A DNA stretch of 64,000 bases from Methanobrevibacter ruminantium M1 (GTDB taxonomy: Archaea; Methanobacteriota; Methanobacteria; Methanobacteriales; Methanobacteriaceae): NCBI RefSeq assembly GCF_000024185.1, contig NC_013790.1, positions 2,045,001 to 2,109,000 of the forward strand, written 5' to 3'. Below, one piece after another: positions 19,379 to 27,716 of the stretch. Numbering within the stretch: the first letter of the stretch is position 1; every line of letters starts with the position of its first letter. A program made the position numbers and the translations under genes. The notes beneath the pieces are model-generated. The model was not told where the DNA came from and did no database searches. It saw nothing but the letters and a program-made list of their open reading frames with translations.

Positions 19379-19735
19379 ATGCACTTATTATGGTTTTATG
19401 TAGCTATCGTACTTGCCATAAGTGATGAAATCCATAGCAGAATAGTATGGGGCTATGTCAGAGACTTTTACATAGTTTTTGGCGGAATCATAAGCAGTTC
19501 TCTAGATTCTGTAATGGAAACTTGGATTGTCCATGAAGGATTAGAAGCATTATTCCATATGATATTCGTATCAATAGTCTTCTTTTCATTAAAAATAGGA
19601 TTTTTAGCGGCTTTAATCCATTTCCTATTAGATGTAAGTCATTCAATCGTCATAAGACATATGCCATGGTTACCTCATAGAGCATTGCACTTTGTTATTG
19701 AATGTTTATTCTTTATAGCCGTATTTGGATTATAG
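19379..19735 (+). CDS. Small His-rich integral membrane protein, unknown
   Basis: This 118-residue protein has about four hydrophobic segments: LLWFYVAIVLAI near the N-terminus, FYIVFGGIISS, MIFVSIVFFSLKIGFLAALI and a C-terminal FVIECLFFIAVF. Histidines fall in or beside the helices (EIHSR, VHEGLEALFH, IHFLLDVSHS, RHMPWLPHRALH), with several acidic residues. That pattern fits a metal-binding or metal-moving membrane protein but I do not recognise the family. GAGGTGAAAAA precedes the ATG and a clear TATA box lies upstream, so it is very likely expressed as a single gene. Confidence 0.8.
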   Translation: MHLLWFYVAIVLAISDEIHSRIVWGYVRDFYIVFGGIISSSLDSVMETWIVHEGLEALFHMIFVSIVFFSLKIGFLAALIHFLLDVSHSIVIRHMPWLPHRALHFVIECLFFIAVFGL

Positions 19736-19920
19736 CATTTTTTCTATTTTTATAGAGATATCTTAAAAATAGATTATTTAAGGCTCATATTCCAATATGT
19801 CAAAAAAAAATTATATTTAACAAATGAAATACGCTTAGAAAAATCATTTTTCTAAAATAAAATATTTTTTGAAAAATTATAATTACTAAAATAAATTATT
19901 AACTGATTATAGGAGATAAA

Positions 19921-21576
19921 ATGCCTGTTATTACATTTAAATATCAAGATTTAAAAGATTTAGGTATTGATATGGAAAAAGACGAACTTATCAATACTTT
20001 GCCAATGATGGCAAGCGATATAGAGGATTACGATGATGAGGAAATAAAAGTGGAATTCTTCCCAAATCGTCCGGACAACCTTTCTGTTGAAGGGGTTGCA
20101 AGATCATTTAAAGGTTTTTTAGGATTGGAAACTGGAATACCAAAATATGAAATAGTTCCATCAGGTGAAAAAGTCACAGTAAGTCCGGAAGTTGCAGAAA
20201 TACGTCCATTTATCAAGTTTGCAAAGATTGAAAATGTGGACTTCTCTGGAGATAAGATCAAATACATCATGGACTTTCAGGAAAACCTTCACTGGGTAAT
20301 CGGAAGGGACAGAAAGAAAGTAGCTATCGGAGTTCACAATGCAGATGTCATTAGCGGACCATACAAATACATAGCAACTCCAAAAGACGAAAATGCCTTT
20401 GTTGCCCTTGAAATGGAAGAGGAAATGACTCCAGGAGAAATATTGACCCAACATAAGAAAGGGGAAAAGTATGCTCACTTGATTGATAAGTTTGACAAAT
20501 ACCCTCTTATTCTCGATAAGGACAATCAAGTATTATCAATGCCTCCAATCATCAATGGAGAACTTACAAAGCTCACAGAAGACACTAAAAACATCATTGT
20601 GGATGTTACTGGAACTGATGAAATTGCAGTTACACAGGCTTTAGATATTTTATGCGCATCATTCGCTGAAGTGGGAGGCCAAGTCAAATCCATGGAAGTG
20701 GAATATGAAGATAGAACCGTCATAAGCCCTGACTTTACTCCAAAAGTCAAGACAGTTCATGTTGACTTGACAAACGAGCTTATCGGAGGAACTGACTTAA
20801 GCCCTGAAGATATTAAGAAGCTCCTTGAAAAGGCTAGATTTGATGCTAATATCCTTAATGAGAATGAATTGGAAGTATTCATCCCACCGTACAGAGTGGA
20901 TATCCTCCATGAAGTGGACATTGTAGAAAACATTACAATCCAATATCATATCAATGCAGTTGAAGCCAAATTGCCTGATATAACCACTGTAGCAAATGAA
21001 CATAATTGGTTTAAATCTGAAAAGACAATCAGAGAGCTTATGGTAGGACTTGGATTCCAGGAAATCATGAGCCTAATGCTTACCAGCGAAGAAAGCCAAT
21101 ATGAAAAAATGAATGCTGAGGAAATCGACCATGTTCAAGTCTCAAAGCCAATAACAATCAGCGGAACAATGATTAGAACAAGTCTTTTAAATAGCCTAAT
21201 GGAATTTTTAGAAGACAACAAGCATCAGGACCTTCCTCAAAAGATATTTGAAATAGGAGATGTCCTATATATGGATGAGTCAAAAGAAAACAAGACAAAA
21301 TCCGCGAAAAAACTAGCTGGAATGATTTGTCATAGCTCTGCAAACTTTACAGAAATAAAATCAACTGTTTCAAGCGTGCTTTCCAATTTAGGATACACTA
21401 TGGAAATATCCAACTCAACAAATGGTAGTTTTATTCCAGGAAGAGCAGCTGATGTGATTGGTGAATCTAAAAGTGGTAAAGTGGTTGGATTCTTTGGAGA
21501 AATCTCTCCAGAGGTTATTCGTAACTTTGAATTAGAGTATCCAGTTACTGCATTTGAAATAGAGTTCAAACTTTAA
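19921..21576 (+). CDS. pheT: Phenylalanyl-tRNA synthetase beta subunit
   Basis: This 551-residue protein is the archaeal/eukaryal-type beta subunit that pairs with PheS to charge tRNA-Phe. Recognisable parts are [20 protein letters not shown] near residue 46, the B3/B4 editing region with [10 protein letters not shown], the B5 domain ([12 protein letters not shown]-like [16 protein letters not shown]) and a catalytic-like C-terminal core with [16 protein letters not shown] precedes the ATG. The gene for the alpha subunit is not in this window. A strong hairpin plus T run directly follows the stop. Confidence 0.95.
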   Translation: MPVITFKYQDLKDLGIDMEKDELINTLPMMASDIEDYDDEEIKVEFFPNRPDNLSVEGVARSFKGFLGLETGIPKYEIVPSGEKVTVSPEVAEIRPFIKFAKIENVDFSGDKIKYIMDFQENLHWVIGRDRKKVAIGVHNADVISGPYKYIATPKDENAFVALEMEEEMTPGEILTQHKKGEKYAHLIDKFDKYPLILDKDNQVLSMPPIINGELTKLTEDTKNIIVDVTGTDEIAVTQALDILCASFAEVGGQVKSMEVEYEDRTVISPDFTPKVKTVHVDLTNELIGGTDLSPEDIKKLLEKARFDANILNENELEVFIPPYRVDILHEVDIVENITIQYHINAVEAKLPDITTVANEHNWFKSEKTIRELMVGLGFQEIMSLMLTSEESQYEKMNAEEIDHVQVSKPITISGTMIRTSLLNSLMEFLEDNKHQDLPQKIFEIGDVLYMDESKENKTKSAKKLAGMICHSSANFTEIKSTVSSVLSNLGYTMEISNSTNGSFIPGRAADVIGESKSGKVVGFFGEISPEVIRNFELEYPVTAFEIEFKL

Positions 21577-21579
21577 TAA

Positions 21580-21605
21580 AAAGTTTGAACAAACTTTCTT
21601 TTTTT
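21580..21605 (+). terminator. Hairpin and T-run terminator after pheT
   Basis: AAAGTTTG (21580-21587) pairs with CAAACTTT (21590-21597), followed by CTTTTTTT. The upstream arm can instead pair with GTTCAAACTTT at 21564-21574, inside the last pheT codons, giving a competing hairpin. The downstream 21606-21799 stretch is T/C-rich on the plus strand with repeated TTCATTTAAATTAT. Confidence 0.85.
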
Positions 21606-21799
21606 AAACTTAAACTTTAAATTAAATAAATCTTTAAACTTATTTTCTCTTTTTTTAACTAGAATAAAAGTTTTATCTTTCATTTAAATTATTATAAATT
21701 TCTTTTTTCATTAGAATTATTTTTAACTTCTTTTCTTTCATTTAAATTATATAACTCCTTTTTTCATTTAAATTATTAAAACTTGTTTTCTTTATTATT

Positions 21800-22498
21800 T
21801 TAATCAATCATTTCTCTAGACCTTTCCATCGTATTTTTACCACAGATAGGACAAGGATTCTTTAGACTGATTGGATAAAACTCCTCTCCGCACTCAGGAC
21901 AGACATCCATATCAAACATCTTTCCCTCCAAATCCAAATTATAATTATCCTCAGTCGAATTCATGCAAATAATAAAATCATCAAATCTATCTAGATTATC
22001 ATTAATGGCATCTAAATAAAGCCCAATATCCTTTATCAATTGATTTGAATTGAATCCGGACCTTTTAGTATTCAAATAATGATTTAAATTTAATTCATAA
22101 ATATTATAAACATGATTATCCTCTATAAAAGAACTAATCTTTTTCAAATTCTCATTATTCTCTATTAATTCAATCAATTCCTTATGAAAATCAATGGATT
22201 CTAAAAGAAAATCATGCTTTTTAGGAATATAGAATTTTAAAAAGTCAAAAGAAGCGTCTGTAGTGTAAATGCTAGAGTCAGGAGTGAACTGATAGATTCT
22301 TACAGTCTTCTGGCAACTTGAACAGTACTTTTCAATTACACGACCTTTGATTAAGGAATCATTACCATAATCAGAATCAGTGAATAAAGCCATATACTCT
22401 TCAATGCAATCCATTTTATCATCAAAGCAAAATCGATAGTTATGAATTGTAAAATAAAAATCACAAGATCTGCAATGATAATTAAAGACTTGAGCCAT
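21800..22498 (-). CDS. Zinc-ribbon protein of unknown function
   Basis: The 232-residue protein has three Cys pairs: YHCRSCDFYF near residue 9, YCSSCQKTV near residue 60, and VCPECGEEFYPISLKNPCPICGKNT at the C-terminus, a complete zinc ribbon. The middle is acidic and helical without signature. It looks like a soluble metal-binding or nucleic-acid-associated adaptor. AAGGAGATATT precedes the ATG. I do not recognise the family. It starts the minus-strand accessory stretch. Confidence 0.75.
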   Translation of the reverse strand: MAQVFNYHCRSCDFYFTIHNYRFCFDDKMDCIEEYMALFTDSDYGNDSLIKGRVIEKYCSSCQKTVRIYQFTPDSSIYTTDASFDFLKFYIPKKHDFLLESIDFHKELIELIENNENLKKISSFIEDNHVYNIYELNLNHYLNTKRSGFNSNQLIKDIGLYLDAINDNLDRFDDFIICMNSTEDNYNLDLEGKMFDMDVCPECGEEFYPISLKNPCPICGKNTMERSREMID

Positions 22499-22504
22499 AA
22501 TATC

Positions 22505-22640
22505 TCCTTAATAAACTAAATAAAATTAAGTAAATGAATAAACTAAATAAAATTAAGTAAATGAATAAACTAAATAAATAAAGTAAATAAATAAAGTAAA
22601 TAAATAAACTAATTAAATAAAGTAAATAAATAAAGTAAAA
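22505..22640. repeat. 26-bp and 12-bp tandem repeats behind the M14-like gene
   Basis: ATAAACTAAATAAAATTAAGTAAATGA-type units of 26 bp give way to AATAAAGTAAAT 12-bp units. The array sits between the stop of the M14-like surface protein (22693) and the start of the zinc-ribbon gene (22498). On the minus strand it is T-rich. Confidence 0.8.
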
Positions 22641-22692
22641 AGATAAATTAAGTGATTTAAAAATAAAAAGAATGATTAAAAAACCTTAAAAC

Positions 22693-24360
22693 TTAAATTG
22701 TAATCCCATAATACTTTAAAAGGGCTATCATCATATTATAAGACTTTCCAACACTGCCACTTGCTATCTTACCATGAGGAGTGAGAGCCTCACAAGTCAC
22801 TGAAGTTATTCCTTTTAAATTACAAACGTCCTCAACAGCTCCAGGATACTCTTCACCTGCCTTTTTATAAATCAAAGAGGAATATCCTGTTGTCTTGGAA
22901 ATATATTTAGCAAGAGTTGCACTTGATGCCATTGGAGAAGAGGTTCCCATAGCAACATTTTTACCTGGATCTCCATTTGGCCTTGTACAATGGAAATCGC
23001 CGAGAACATCCACCTTTAAAGACAAAGCAAGATTAACCAGTTTGTTTGAAACTGTTCCATTCTTATTTGCAACACTGTTTAAATTTACATTATTGAAATA
23101 TCTTGCATTCTGTTCAGTCATCTTAGGGCATAAGACAGGCACTATATAGACAGTACCATTTATCTTTTTCTTTGAATTATAAATATTATTGATGAGTTTA
23201 AATGCTGCCGCTTGAGAGGAAAGCTCATGTCCATGAACTCCCGCATTAATAAATACCTTCTTGCCGCTGCCATTACCAAATTGAATTAAAGGAGTTCCAT
23301 TATTACAAGCAGAGATTATAGCATTGGTTAAGCTTGATTTTGGAATATTATTCATAAGAACAGAATTCTTTTTAATGTTTCCCTTTGTTCCCCATTTTAA
23401 GACAGAGAGATTATAAGGATTTTGAGAGCTTACAATAATATTATTGGAATTTGTATTGCTATAATAAAACTTATTATCATATACAGATGAGTTTATAATA
23501 TATTTTCCAATTATAAGATTTATTGGCAGGCTCACTAAGCCATTCTTATCGCTTGTCCTATAATATGTCTTTGCTGAAAGCTTTAAAGCCACCTTTATAT
23601 CAGAAATAGGATTGCCGTTATCAGTTATCTTTACTTGAAAGCTATTTGAATCCCCATATTTCTTTGACAAGTCAGAGCTTGATATTGAAAGCTTCTTTTT
23701 GCTGATTGTAATGGAGTTTTTAACCACAGCAGATGAATAATTGCTATCTCCTTCAAATTTAGTGCTGATATTATATTTCCCCGGAGCCAGATTAATCATT
23801 AGACTAGCTAGGCCATCCTTATCTGTTGTTCTGTAATATGTCTTTGATAAAATGACAAATGACAGTTTTGCACCTGCAATTGGATTTTTGTTTAAATCAG
23901 TGAGTTTAGCTGTGAAATTCTTTGTCTTATAGCTAGCACTTAGATTGCTTGTGGTCAAAATAACCTTTGACTTGCTAGAAGCTGATAATGATTGGCTAGA
24001 GAGATAATTCTTAGAATGGTTCAAATTAGAGTCTTCCAAATAGGAATCTTCTGAATTAGAAACTACAAATGCAGAATCTGAATTAGAATCCTTTAAATAG
24101 GAATCTGAACTAGAACCTACAAAATAGGAACCTAAATTAGAATCCTTTTTATTAGAATAGACATTAATTAAAATAGAATCCGAACAATCAATATTTTCTA
24201 TATAAACATTATTAGAATCACTGAAAATTAAATCTGAACTTTTAGCACTATCAAAATTATCTGAATTTGCATAAACTGAATTAAAACTTGTAATTAGAAC
24301 TATTAGCAAAAATAAAATAGATAATGATTTTAATAGTTCAGATTTATCATTTAAAAGCAT
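22693..24360 (-). CDS. Surface protein with Ig-like repeats and an M14-type zinc peptidase domain
   Basis: This 555-residue protein has an N-terminal signal segment (LLKSLSILFLLIVLITSF) and a Ser/Asp/Asn-rich spacer to about residue 130. Two Ig-like domains of about 90 residues follow (each with TYYRTTDKDGLASL or TYYRTSDKNGLVSL), as in methanobacterial adhesin-like proteins. The C-terminal 240 residues look like an M14/AstE-type metallopeptidase or deacylase: VFINAGVHGHELSSQ (HxxE zinc ligands), GDFHCTRPNG (third ligand) and TCEALTPHG (candidate catalytic Glu). It probably acts outside the cell on peptides or the pseudomurein wall. GGTGTTAAA precedes the ATG. Confidence 0.85.
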   Translation of the reverse strand: MLLNDKSELLKSLSILFLLIVLITSFNSVYANSDNFDSAKSSDLIFSDSNNVYIENIDCSDSILINVYSNKKDSNLGSYFVGSSSDSYLKDSNSDSAFVVSNSEDSYLEDSNLNHSKNYLSSQSLSASSKSKVILTTSNLSASYKTKNFTAKLTDLNKNPIAGAKLSFVILSKTYYRTTDKDGLASLMINLAPGKYNISTKFEGDSNYSSAVVKNSITISKKKLSISSSDLSKKYGDSNSFQVKITDNGNPISDIKVALKLSAKTYYRTSDKNGLVSLPINLIIGKYIINSSVYDNKFYYSNTNSNNIIVSSQNPYNLSVLKWGTKGNIKKNSVLMNNIPKSSLTNAIISACNNGTPLIQFGNGSGKKVFINAGVHGHELSSQAAAFKLINNIYNSKKKINGTVYIVPVLCPKMTEQNARYFNNVNLNSVANKNGTVSNKLVNLALSLKVDVLGDFHCTRPNGDPGKNVAMGTSSPMASSATLAKYISKTTGYSSLIYKKAGEEYPGAVEDVCNLKGITSVTCEALTPHGKIASGSVGKSYNMMIALLKYYGITI

Positions 24361-24454
24361 TTTAACACCTATATTAACTTTATTTAAATTGCCTTATAAA
24401 TATTTTTGATATTTCTTAAAACGCACAAGTTTTGAGGTGATAAAAAAACAATTT

Positions 24455-24883
24455 TTATTCACCAATAAAAACCAAATCAATAGTCCTATTTCTTCTAGGA
24501 CCATCCAATTCAACAAAAAAGATAGATTGCCAAGTTCCCAAATCGATTTTCCCATCTACAATCGGAATTGTCTCAGATGAACCGAGCAAAAATGACTTAA
24601 GATGAGAAGAGGCATTGTTGTCAATCCGATCATGAGCATAATTATTCTTATCGGCGACTAATTCATCTAAAATAAACTCAAAATCAGATAAGAGTCCTCT
24701 TTCATTCTCATTTACAACAATGGCACTTGTGGAATGTTTAGTGAAAATTGTTAAAATGCCATTGGAAATCGAATTAGGTTCATTAAACTTTATTTCATCA
24801 AGGATTCTACTAATCTCATTTGTGATGTCAATTATTTGAAAATTAGAGTTAGAATTAATTTTTAAAGATTTATTTATTATCAT
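24455..24883 (-). CDS. YjbQ family protein (UPF0047, secondary thiamine-phosphate synthase-like)
   Basis: This 142-residue protein is a clear YjbQ: FTKHSTSAIVVNENERGL, DHAH-like YAHDRIDNNASSHLKS, LLGSSETIPIVDGKIDLG, TWQSIFFVELDGPRRNR. The family forms a compact trimer and can supply thiamine-phosphate synthase activity in some assays; its main role is debated. I start it at ATG 24883 because AGGTG sits ahead; the GTG at 24892 lies within that site. Confidence 0.93.
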   Translation of the reverse strand: MIINKSLKINSNSNFQIIDITNEISRILDEIKFNEPNSISNGILTIFTKHSTSAIVVNENERGLLSDFEFILDELVADKNNYAHDRIDNNASSHLKSFLLGSSETIPIVDGKIDLGTWQSIFFVELDGPRRNRTIDLVFIGE

Positions 24884-25016
24884 CTTAAGCACCTGTTTTT
24901 AATTTATGATTTGTCTTAAAGATTAATAATTTTTATTATCTAGAAACAAAAAGCAAAACAATAATTTTTCAAGGAATAAAAAACAATAGCATGAAAAAGG
25001 AAAAAATAACAAAAGC

Positions 25017-25026
25017 TTTTATATAA
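25017..25026 (+). promoter_or_regulatory. TATA box for the 40-residue zinc-ribbon gene
   Basis: TTTATATAAG is a strong TATA box, with a predicted start about 25 bases downstream and a short leader before the ATG at 25069. Confidence 0.55.
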
Positions 25027-25068
25027 GCAATCAAATATATTAATTAAATAAAACTAAAGGGTGAAAAA

Positions 25069-25191
25069 ATGATTACTTGTAATGTTTGTGGCCATTTAAA
25101 TCCTCCATCTGCTCTAGTCTGTGAAAACTGCGGTTCTGATTTGTCAGACAGCCCAGACTTAGGCGGCGGATTTGATGATGACGACCGGTAA
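25069..25191 (+). CDS. 40-residue zinc-ribbon mini-protein
   Basis: The short frame encodes MITCNVCGHLNPPSALVCEN-CG and an acidic tail ending FDDDDR, with two CxxC pairs spaced as in a zinc ribbon. GGGTGAAAAA precedes the ATG and a TATA box lies 45 bases upstream, so expression is likely. Such mini-ribbons often act as ubiquitin-like-free adaptors or subunits; the partner is unknown. It is the only plus-strand gene between 21.8 and 30.4 kb. Confidence 0.8.
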   Translation: MITCNVCGHLNPPSALVCENCGSDLSDSPDLGGGFDDDDR

Positions 25192-25372
25192 AAAAAATAA
25201 GTGAAAAGTAATTTTTAAAATTACTTCTTCATTTAAATCCAAATAAATTAAAATAAATAAAATAAAAATTTAAAAAAAGTATTATTTCAGTATTTCAACA
25301 AAAAAATATTAAAATAAGCTATTTTTAATAAAATAACTATTTAAAGAACAAAAGTTGTTTTTTATAAAACAA

Positions 25373-25891
25373 CTATTCAATATTAATCTTAATCTTTTTA
25401 GCTCTTTCTTTTTCTTGATCCTTTTGAATCTTGATTTCATTTAATTTTTCAGTGAATTCCTGAGCGTTCTTTAATTTTTCTTCAATTTCAGACAATTCTT
25501 CCTTTAATTGAATTTCATCCCTTTTTAAGGATTTGATATAATCATCACGACCATTATAAAATTCCTCATAAATTTCTAGGATTTCCCTTGCTGAAAGTAT
25601 AGAGTCTTCCTTTAGGAACCTTTTGGTATGTGGCTTTACCCTTACGCTTAATGGTTCCAATCTTTCTTTTTTGTCTTTTCTTCTGCCAGAGGCCTCTGTT
25701 TTGGATCCTTCATAGGCTTCCCAAAATTCATTGTTTAAATCCTGCAATATTTTTACTCTGTCCTTAAAGATTTGCTCCAAGTCCCAAATTTCAAACTCCT
25801 CTGCATCATCATAATCCTTAGCCTTAAATCCAGAGTTGTCAAATTCATAATTATTGGTTTTTCGTGTTTCATCTTCCTGATTTTCACTCAT
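25373..25891 (-). CDS. Charged coiled-coil protein, unknown
   Basis: This 172-residue protein is highly charged. The last 60 residues are predicted coiled coil (KRDEIQLKEELSEIEEKLKN and onward). The middle contains PLSVRVKPHTKRFL followed by two helices, which could be a DNA-binding ribbon-helix-helix-like unit, but this is uncertain. GGTGATAAA precedes the ATG. The promoter carries a conspicuous inverted repeat at the expected start site, implying regulated expression. No family recognised. Confidence 0.7.
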   Translation of the reverse strand: MSENQEDETRKTNNYEFDNSGFKAKDYDDAEEFEIWDLEQIFKDRVKILQDLNNEFWEAYEGSKTEASGRRKDKKERLEPLSVRVKPHTKRFLKEDSILSAREILEIYEEFYNGRDDYIKSLKRDEIQLKEELSEIEEKLKNAQEFTEKLNEIKIQKDQEKERAKKIKINIE

Positions 25892-25983
25892 TTTATCACC
25901 CTAAGTAAATAATATATAGCTTAACAAAATTTTAGATTAAATAAAAAAAATATCTAAAAACTAAAAAAATTTAAACGAATGTA

Positions 25984-26034
25984 ATACAAAAATTACTTTT
26001 GTATACTATTAAATTGTCATACAAAATATATAAA
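25984..26034 (-). promoter_or_regulatory. Promoter with ATACAAAA operator copies for the coiled-coil gene
   Basis: Read on the minus strand, TTTATATA (26027-26034) is the TATA box. ATACAAAA on the plus strand at 26019-26026 and TTTTGTAT at 25997-26004 form an inverted repeat with 14 bp between, and a third copy ATACAAAA is at 25984-25991. The middle copy coincides with the predicted start point. Confidence 0.5.
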
Positions 26035-26164
26035 TGTATTCATTTTTAGTGACAAAAAGAAAAAACTTAAACCCAAATCCTTAGAAAAAGAACTAGACTA
26101 GGCTGTAAAAATGAGAAAATATTTAAAAATAGTAAAAATAATAAAAAATAGTAAAAATTAAGCA

Positions 26165-26401
26165 TTATTTATCTTGATTTTGCTTTTTAGTAGCTTCCAC
26201 TTCCTTTAAGACCTCAAGAAGTCTTTTAGCATTCCAATATACATACTTTGAAGGAGTAGTGGGGTCTATTTCATGAGATGCCAATCTATCATTCTCATAT
26301 CTATACATAAAAGACAAAATCTTAACTCTTTCATGCTGTATAGTGCGTAATGATTGTTTTTCTAACCATTCCTTATAATCGCTTGGAAACATCAATGCCA
26401 T
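26165..26401 (-). CDS. Small hypothetical protein
   Basis: This 78-residue soluble, helical, charged protein (opening MALMFPSDYKEWLEKQ) has no recognised domain, cysteine pair or membrane segment. I start it at ATG 26401 with GGGGTGATTTT ahead; the frame is open 30 bases further upstream but has no ribosome site there. It lies downstream of a VWA gene, separated by an array of five terminator-like hairpins, so it is probably transcribed on its own. Confidence 0.7.
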   Translation of the reverse strand: MALMFPSDYKEWLEKQSLRTIQHERVKILSFMYRYENDRLASHEIDPTTPSKYVYWNAKRLLEVLKEVEATKKQNQDK

Positions 26402-26464
26402 AAAATCACCCCAAAAATTAATAAAATTCATTTTAAGTTAAAAATTCAAATTCCAATTTGTATT

Positions 26465-26660
26465 TTAAAAAAGAGATTAAAAATTAATCTAATCCCAATA
26501 AAGTTAAAAAAAGAGATTAAAAATTAATCTAATCTCCAATAAAGTTAAAAAAGAGATTAAAAATTAATCTAATCTCCAATAAAGTTAAAAAAAGAGATTA
26601 AAAATTAATCTAATCCCAATAAAGTTAAAAAAAAGAGATTAAAAATTAATCTAATCCTCA
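26465..26660 (-). terminator. Five tandem hairpin terminators (40/41-bp repeat) after the VWA gene
   Basis: The unit contains AGATTAA-AAA-TTAATCT, a perfect 7-bp stem with a 3-base loop, starting near 26472, 26512, 26552, 26593 and 26634 (period 40, 40, 41, 41). On the minus strand each hairpin is followed by CTTTTTT, exactly a terminator layout. All five follow the VWA gene stop. Confidence 0.88.
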
Positions 26661-26681
26661 TTTATCAAGAATAGACTAATT

Positions 26682-27314
26682 TTAACCTAATCTTCTTTTC
26701 CAACTCATGTCATCTAAAGATCCTCCACGACTGATTTCCTCGTGAGCATCTCCAACAGAATCAAACAAAGCACCTAATCCTGCAGAAGTTTTTTCATAAT
26801 TAGCTGCATGGGATTCGTCAATTCCAAGAGTTAATGCCTCTCCATAAGAGTCAATATCTGCACCGATGAATAAGAACTCCCAGTTATGATTAGCAATCAT
26901 GTTTTTAATGTCGGACTTTGAAAATTCCCTTGAAGAGTTTTCCAATCCATCAGTTGTAATTACAAATAAAACATCATTGTTGACTTGCCTATCAAGGCGA
27001 TTGATAGTTGTTCCAATTGCATCTAAAAGTGCAGTGCATCCATCTGCATAGTATTCATTTTTAGTGAGTTCTTCCACTTCAGCAATTGGCTTTCTAGTGT
27101 ATAATACATTATATTCAGTGTCAAAAAGCACAAGAGTCACATGAGTGTTCGGATTTTTCTCTCTTTCTCTTTCAATAAATGAATTGAATCCTCCGATAGT
27201 GTCTCTAACCACACCATACATGGATCCACTTTTATCAAGTAAAAAGACTAAATCTACATCTTTTACTTGAGTTTCTTCACTTTTTACTTCTTCTGCTTTT
27301 ACTTTGTCTGACAT
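26682..27314 (-). CDS. von Willebrand factor A domain protein
   Basis: This 210-residue protein is almost entirely a VWA domain. The metal-dependent adhesion site is complete: FLLDKSGSMYG (DxSxS) near residue 26, DGCTALLDAIG (Thr) and VITTDGLENS (Asp). The start of the chain is acidic. It has no signal peptide, so it probably works in the cytoplasm as a protein-interaction module, like TerY- or CoxE-type VWA proteins. The ATG lies inside the end of a 35-codon upstream frame that has the better ribosome site. Confidence 0.88.
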   Translation of the reverse strand: MSDKVKAEEVKSEETQVKDVDLVFLLDKSGSMYGVVRDTIGGFNSFIEREREKNPNTHVTLVLFDTEYNVLYTRKPIAEVEELTKNEYYADGCTALLDAIGTTINRLDRQVNNDVLFVITTDGLENSSREFSKSDIKNMIANHNWEFLFIGADIDSYGEALTLGIDESHAANYEKTSAGLGALFDSVGDAHEEISRGGSLDDMSWKRRLG

Positions 27315-27384
27315 TTGTCTTTTCTTCTAAACCGTTAAAAGATTCTAAATTAGTTACATTCTTTTCCATTTCAAACATAGCCAT
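27277..27384 (-). CDS. 35-residue upstream ORF overlapping the VWA gene start
   Basis: An ATG at 27384 has an excellent AAGGAG site and opens a frame (MAMFEMEKNVTNLESFNGLE...) that ends at TGA 27277, overlapping the VWA start at 27314 in another frame. The VWA ATG itself has no clear ribosome site and an in-frame TAG five codons upstream. This looks like a leader peptide for translational coupling, or the true N-terminus separated by a frameshift. Confidence 0.55.
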   Translation of the reverse strand: MAMFEMEKNVTNLESFNGLEEKTNVRQSKSRRSKK

Positions 27385-27716
27385 TTTTTAGTCTCCTTAA
27401 ATTCATTTATTCGTATAAAGTCTGTATTGGGAATTAATTTAATTATTTGTCTTATTCGAAAAGACAATTCTAATTAATTCTTTTTAGAGAATTCGTTTTA
27501 TTTCTCTTAAAACAAGTATGTTTTGGAGCATATATAAATTGAATAAAGGAAAATATTTATAGAAAAATGAGATAGTAGAATAATTTAAAAAAAAACCAGA
27601 TGAGAAAAAATAATCATAAACAAAAGAAAAAAAACCATAAAGAAATAACTTATAAAAGTAAATGAGAAAAAATAAGTTAAAAAGAAGAAAGAGTCATAAA
27701 AAATAAGTTTAAAAAC
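27385..27716. other. Leader and promoter region of the VWA gene; downstream of HEAT gene
   Basis: No gene. On the minus strand a TATA box (TTTATATATGC near 27529-27539) precedes a leader of about 130 bases. The leader contains an inverted repeat TTGTCTT/AAGACAA near 27457-27475. The right part (27560-27716) is T-rich on the minus strand, consistent with termination of the HEAT-repeat gene. Confidence 0.5.

Noticed and set aside
25981-25997. GTAATAC near the coiled-coil gene as a further metal-regulon box
   Set aside because: A single 7-mer without a partner at 33-bp spacing; expected by chance in DNA this AT-rich.
26465-26660. Possible CRISPR array with palindromic repeats
   Set aside because: The sequence between hairpins is also repeated, so there are no spacers; better read as tandem terminators.
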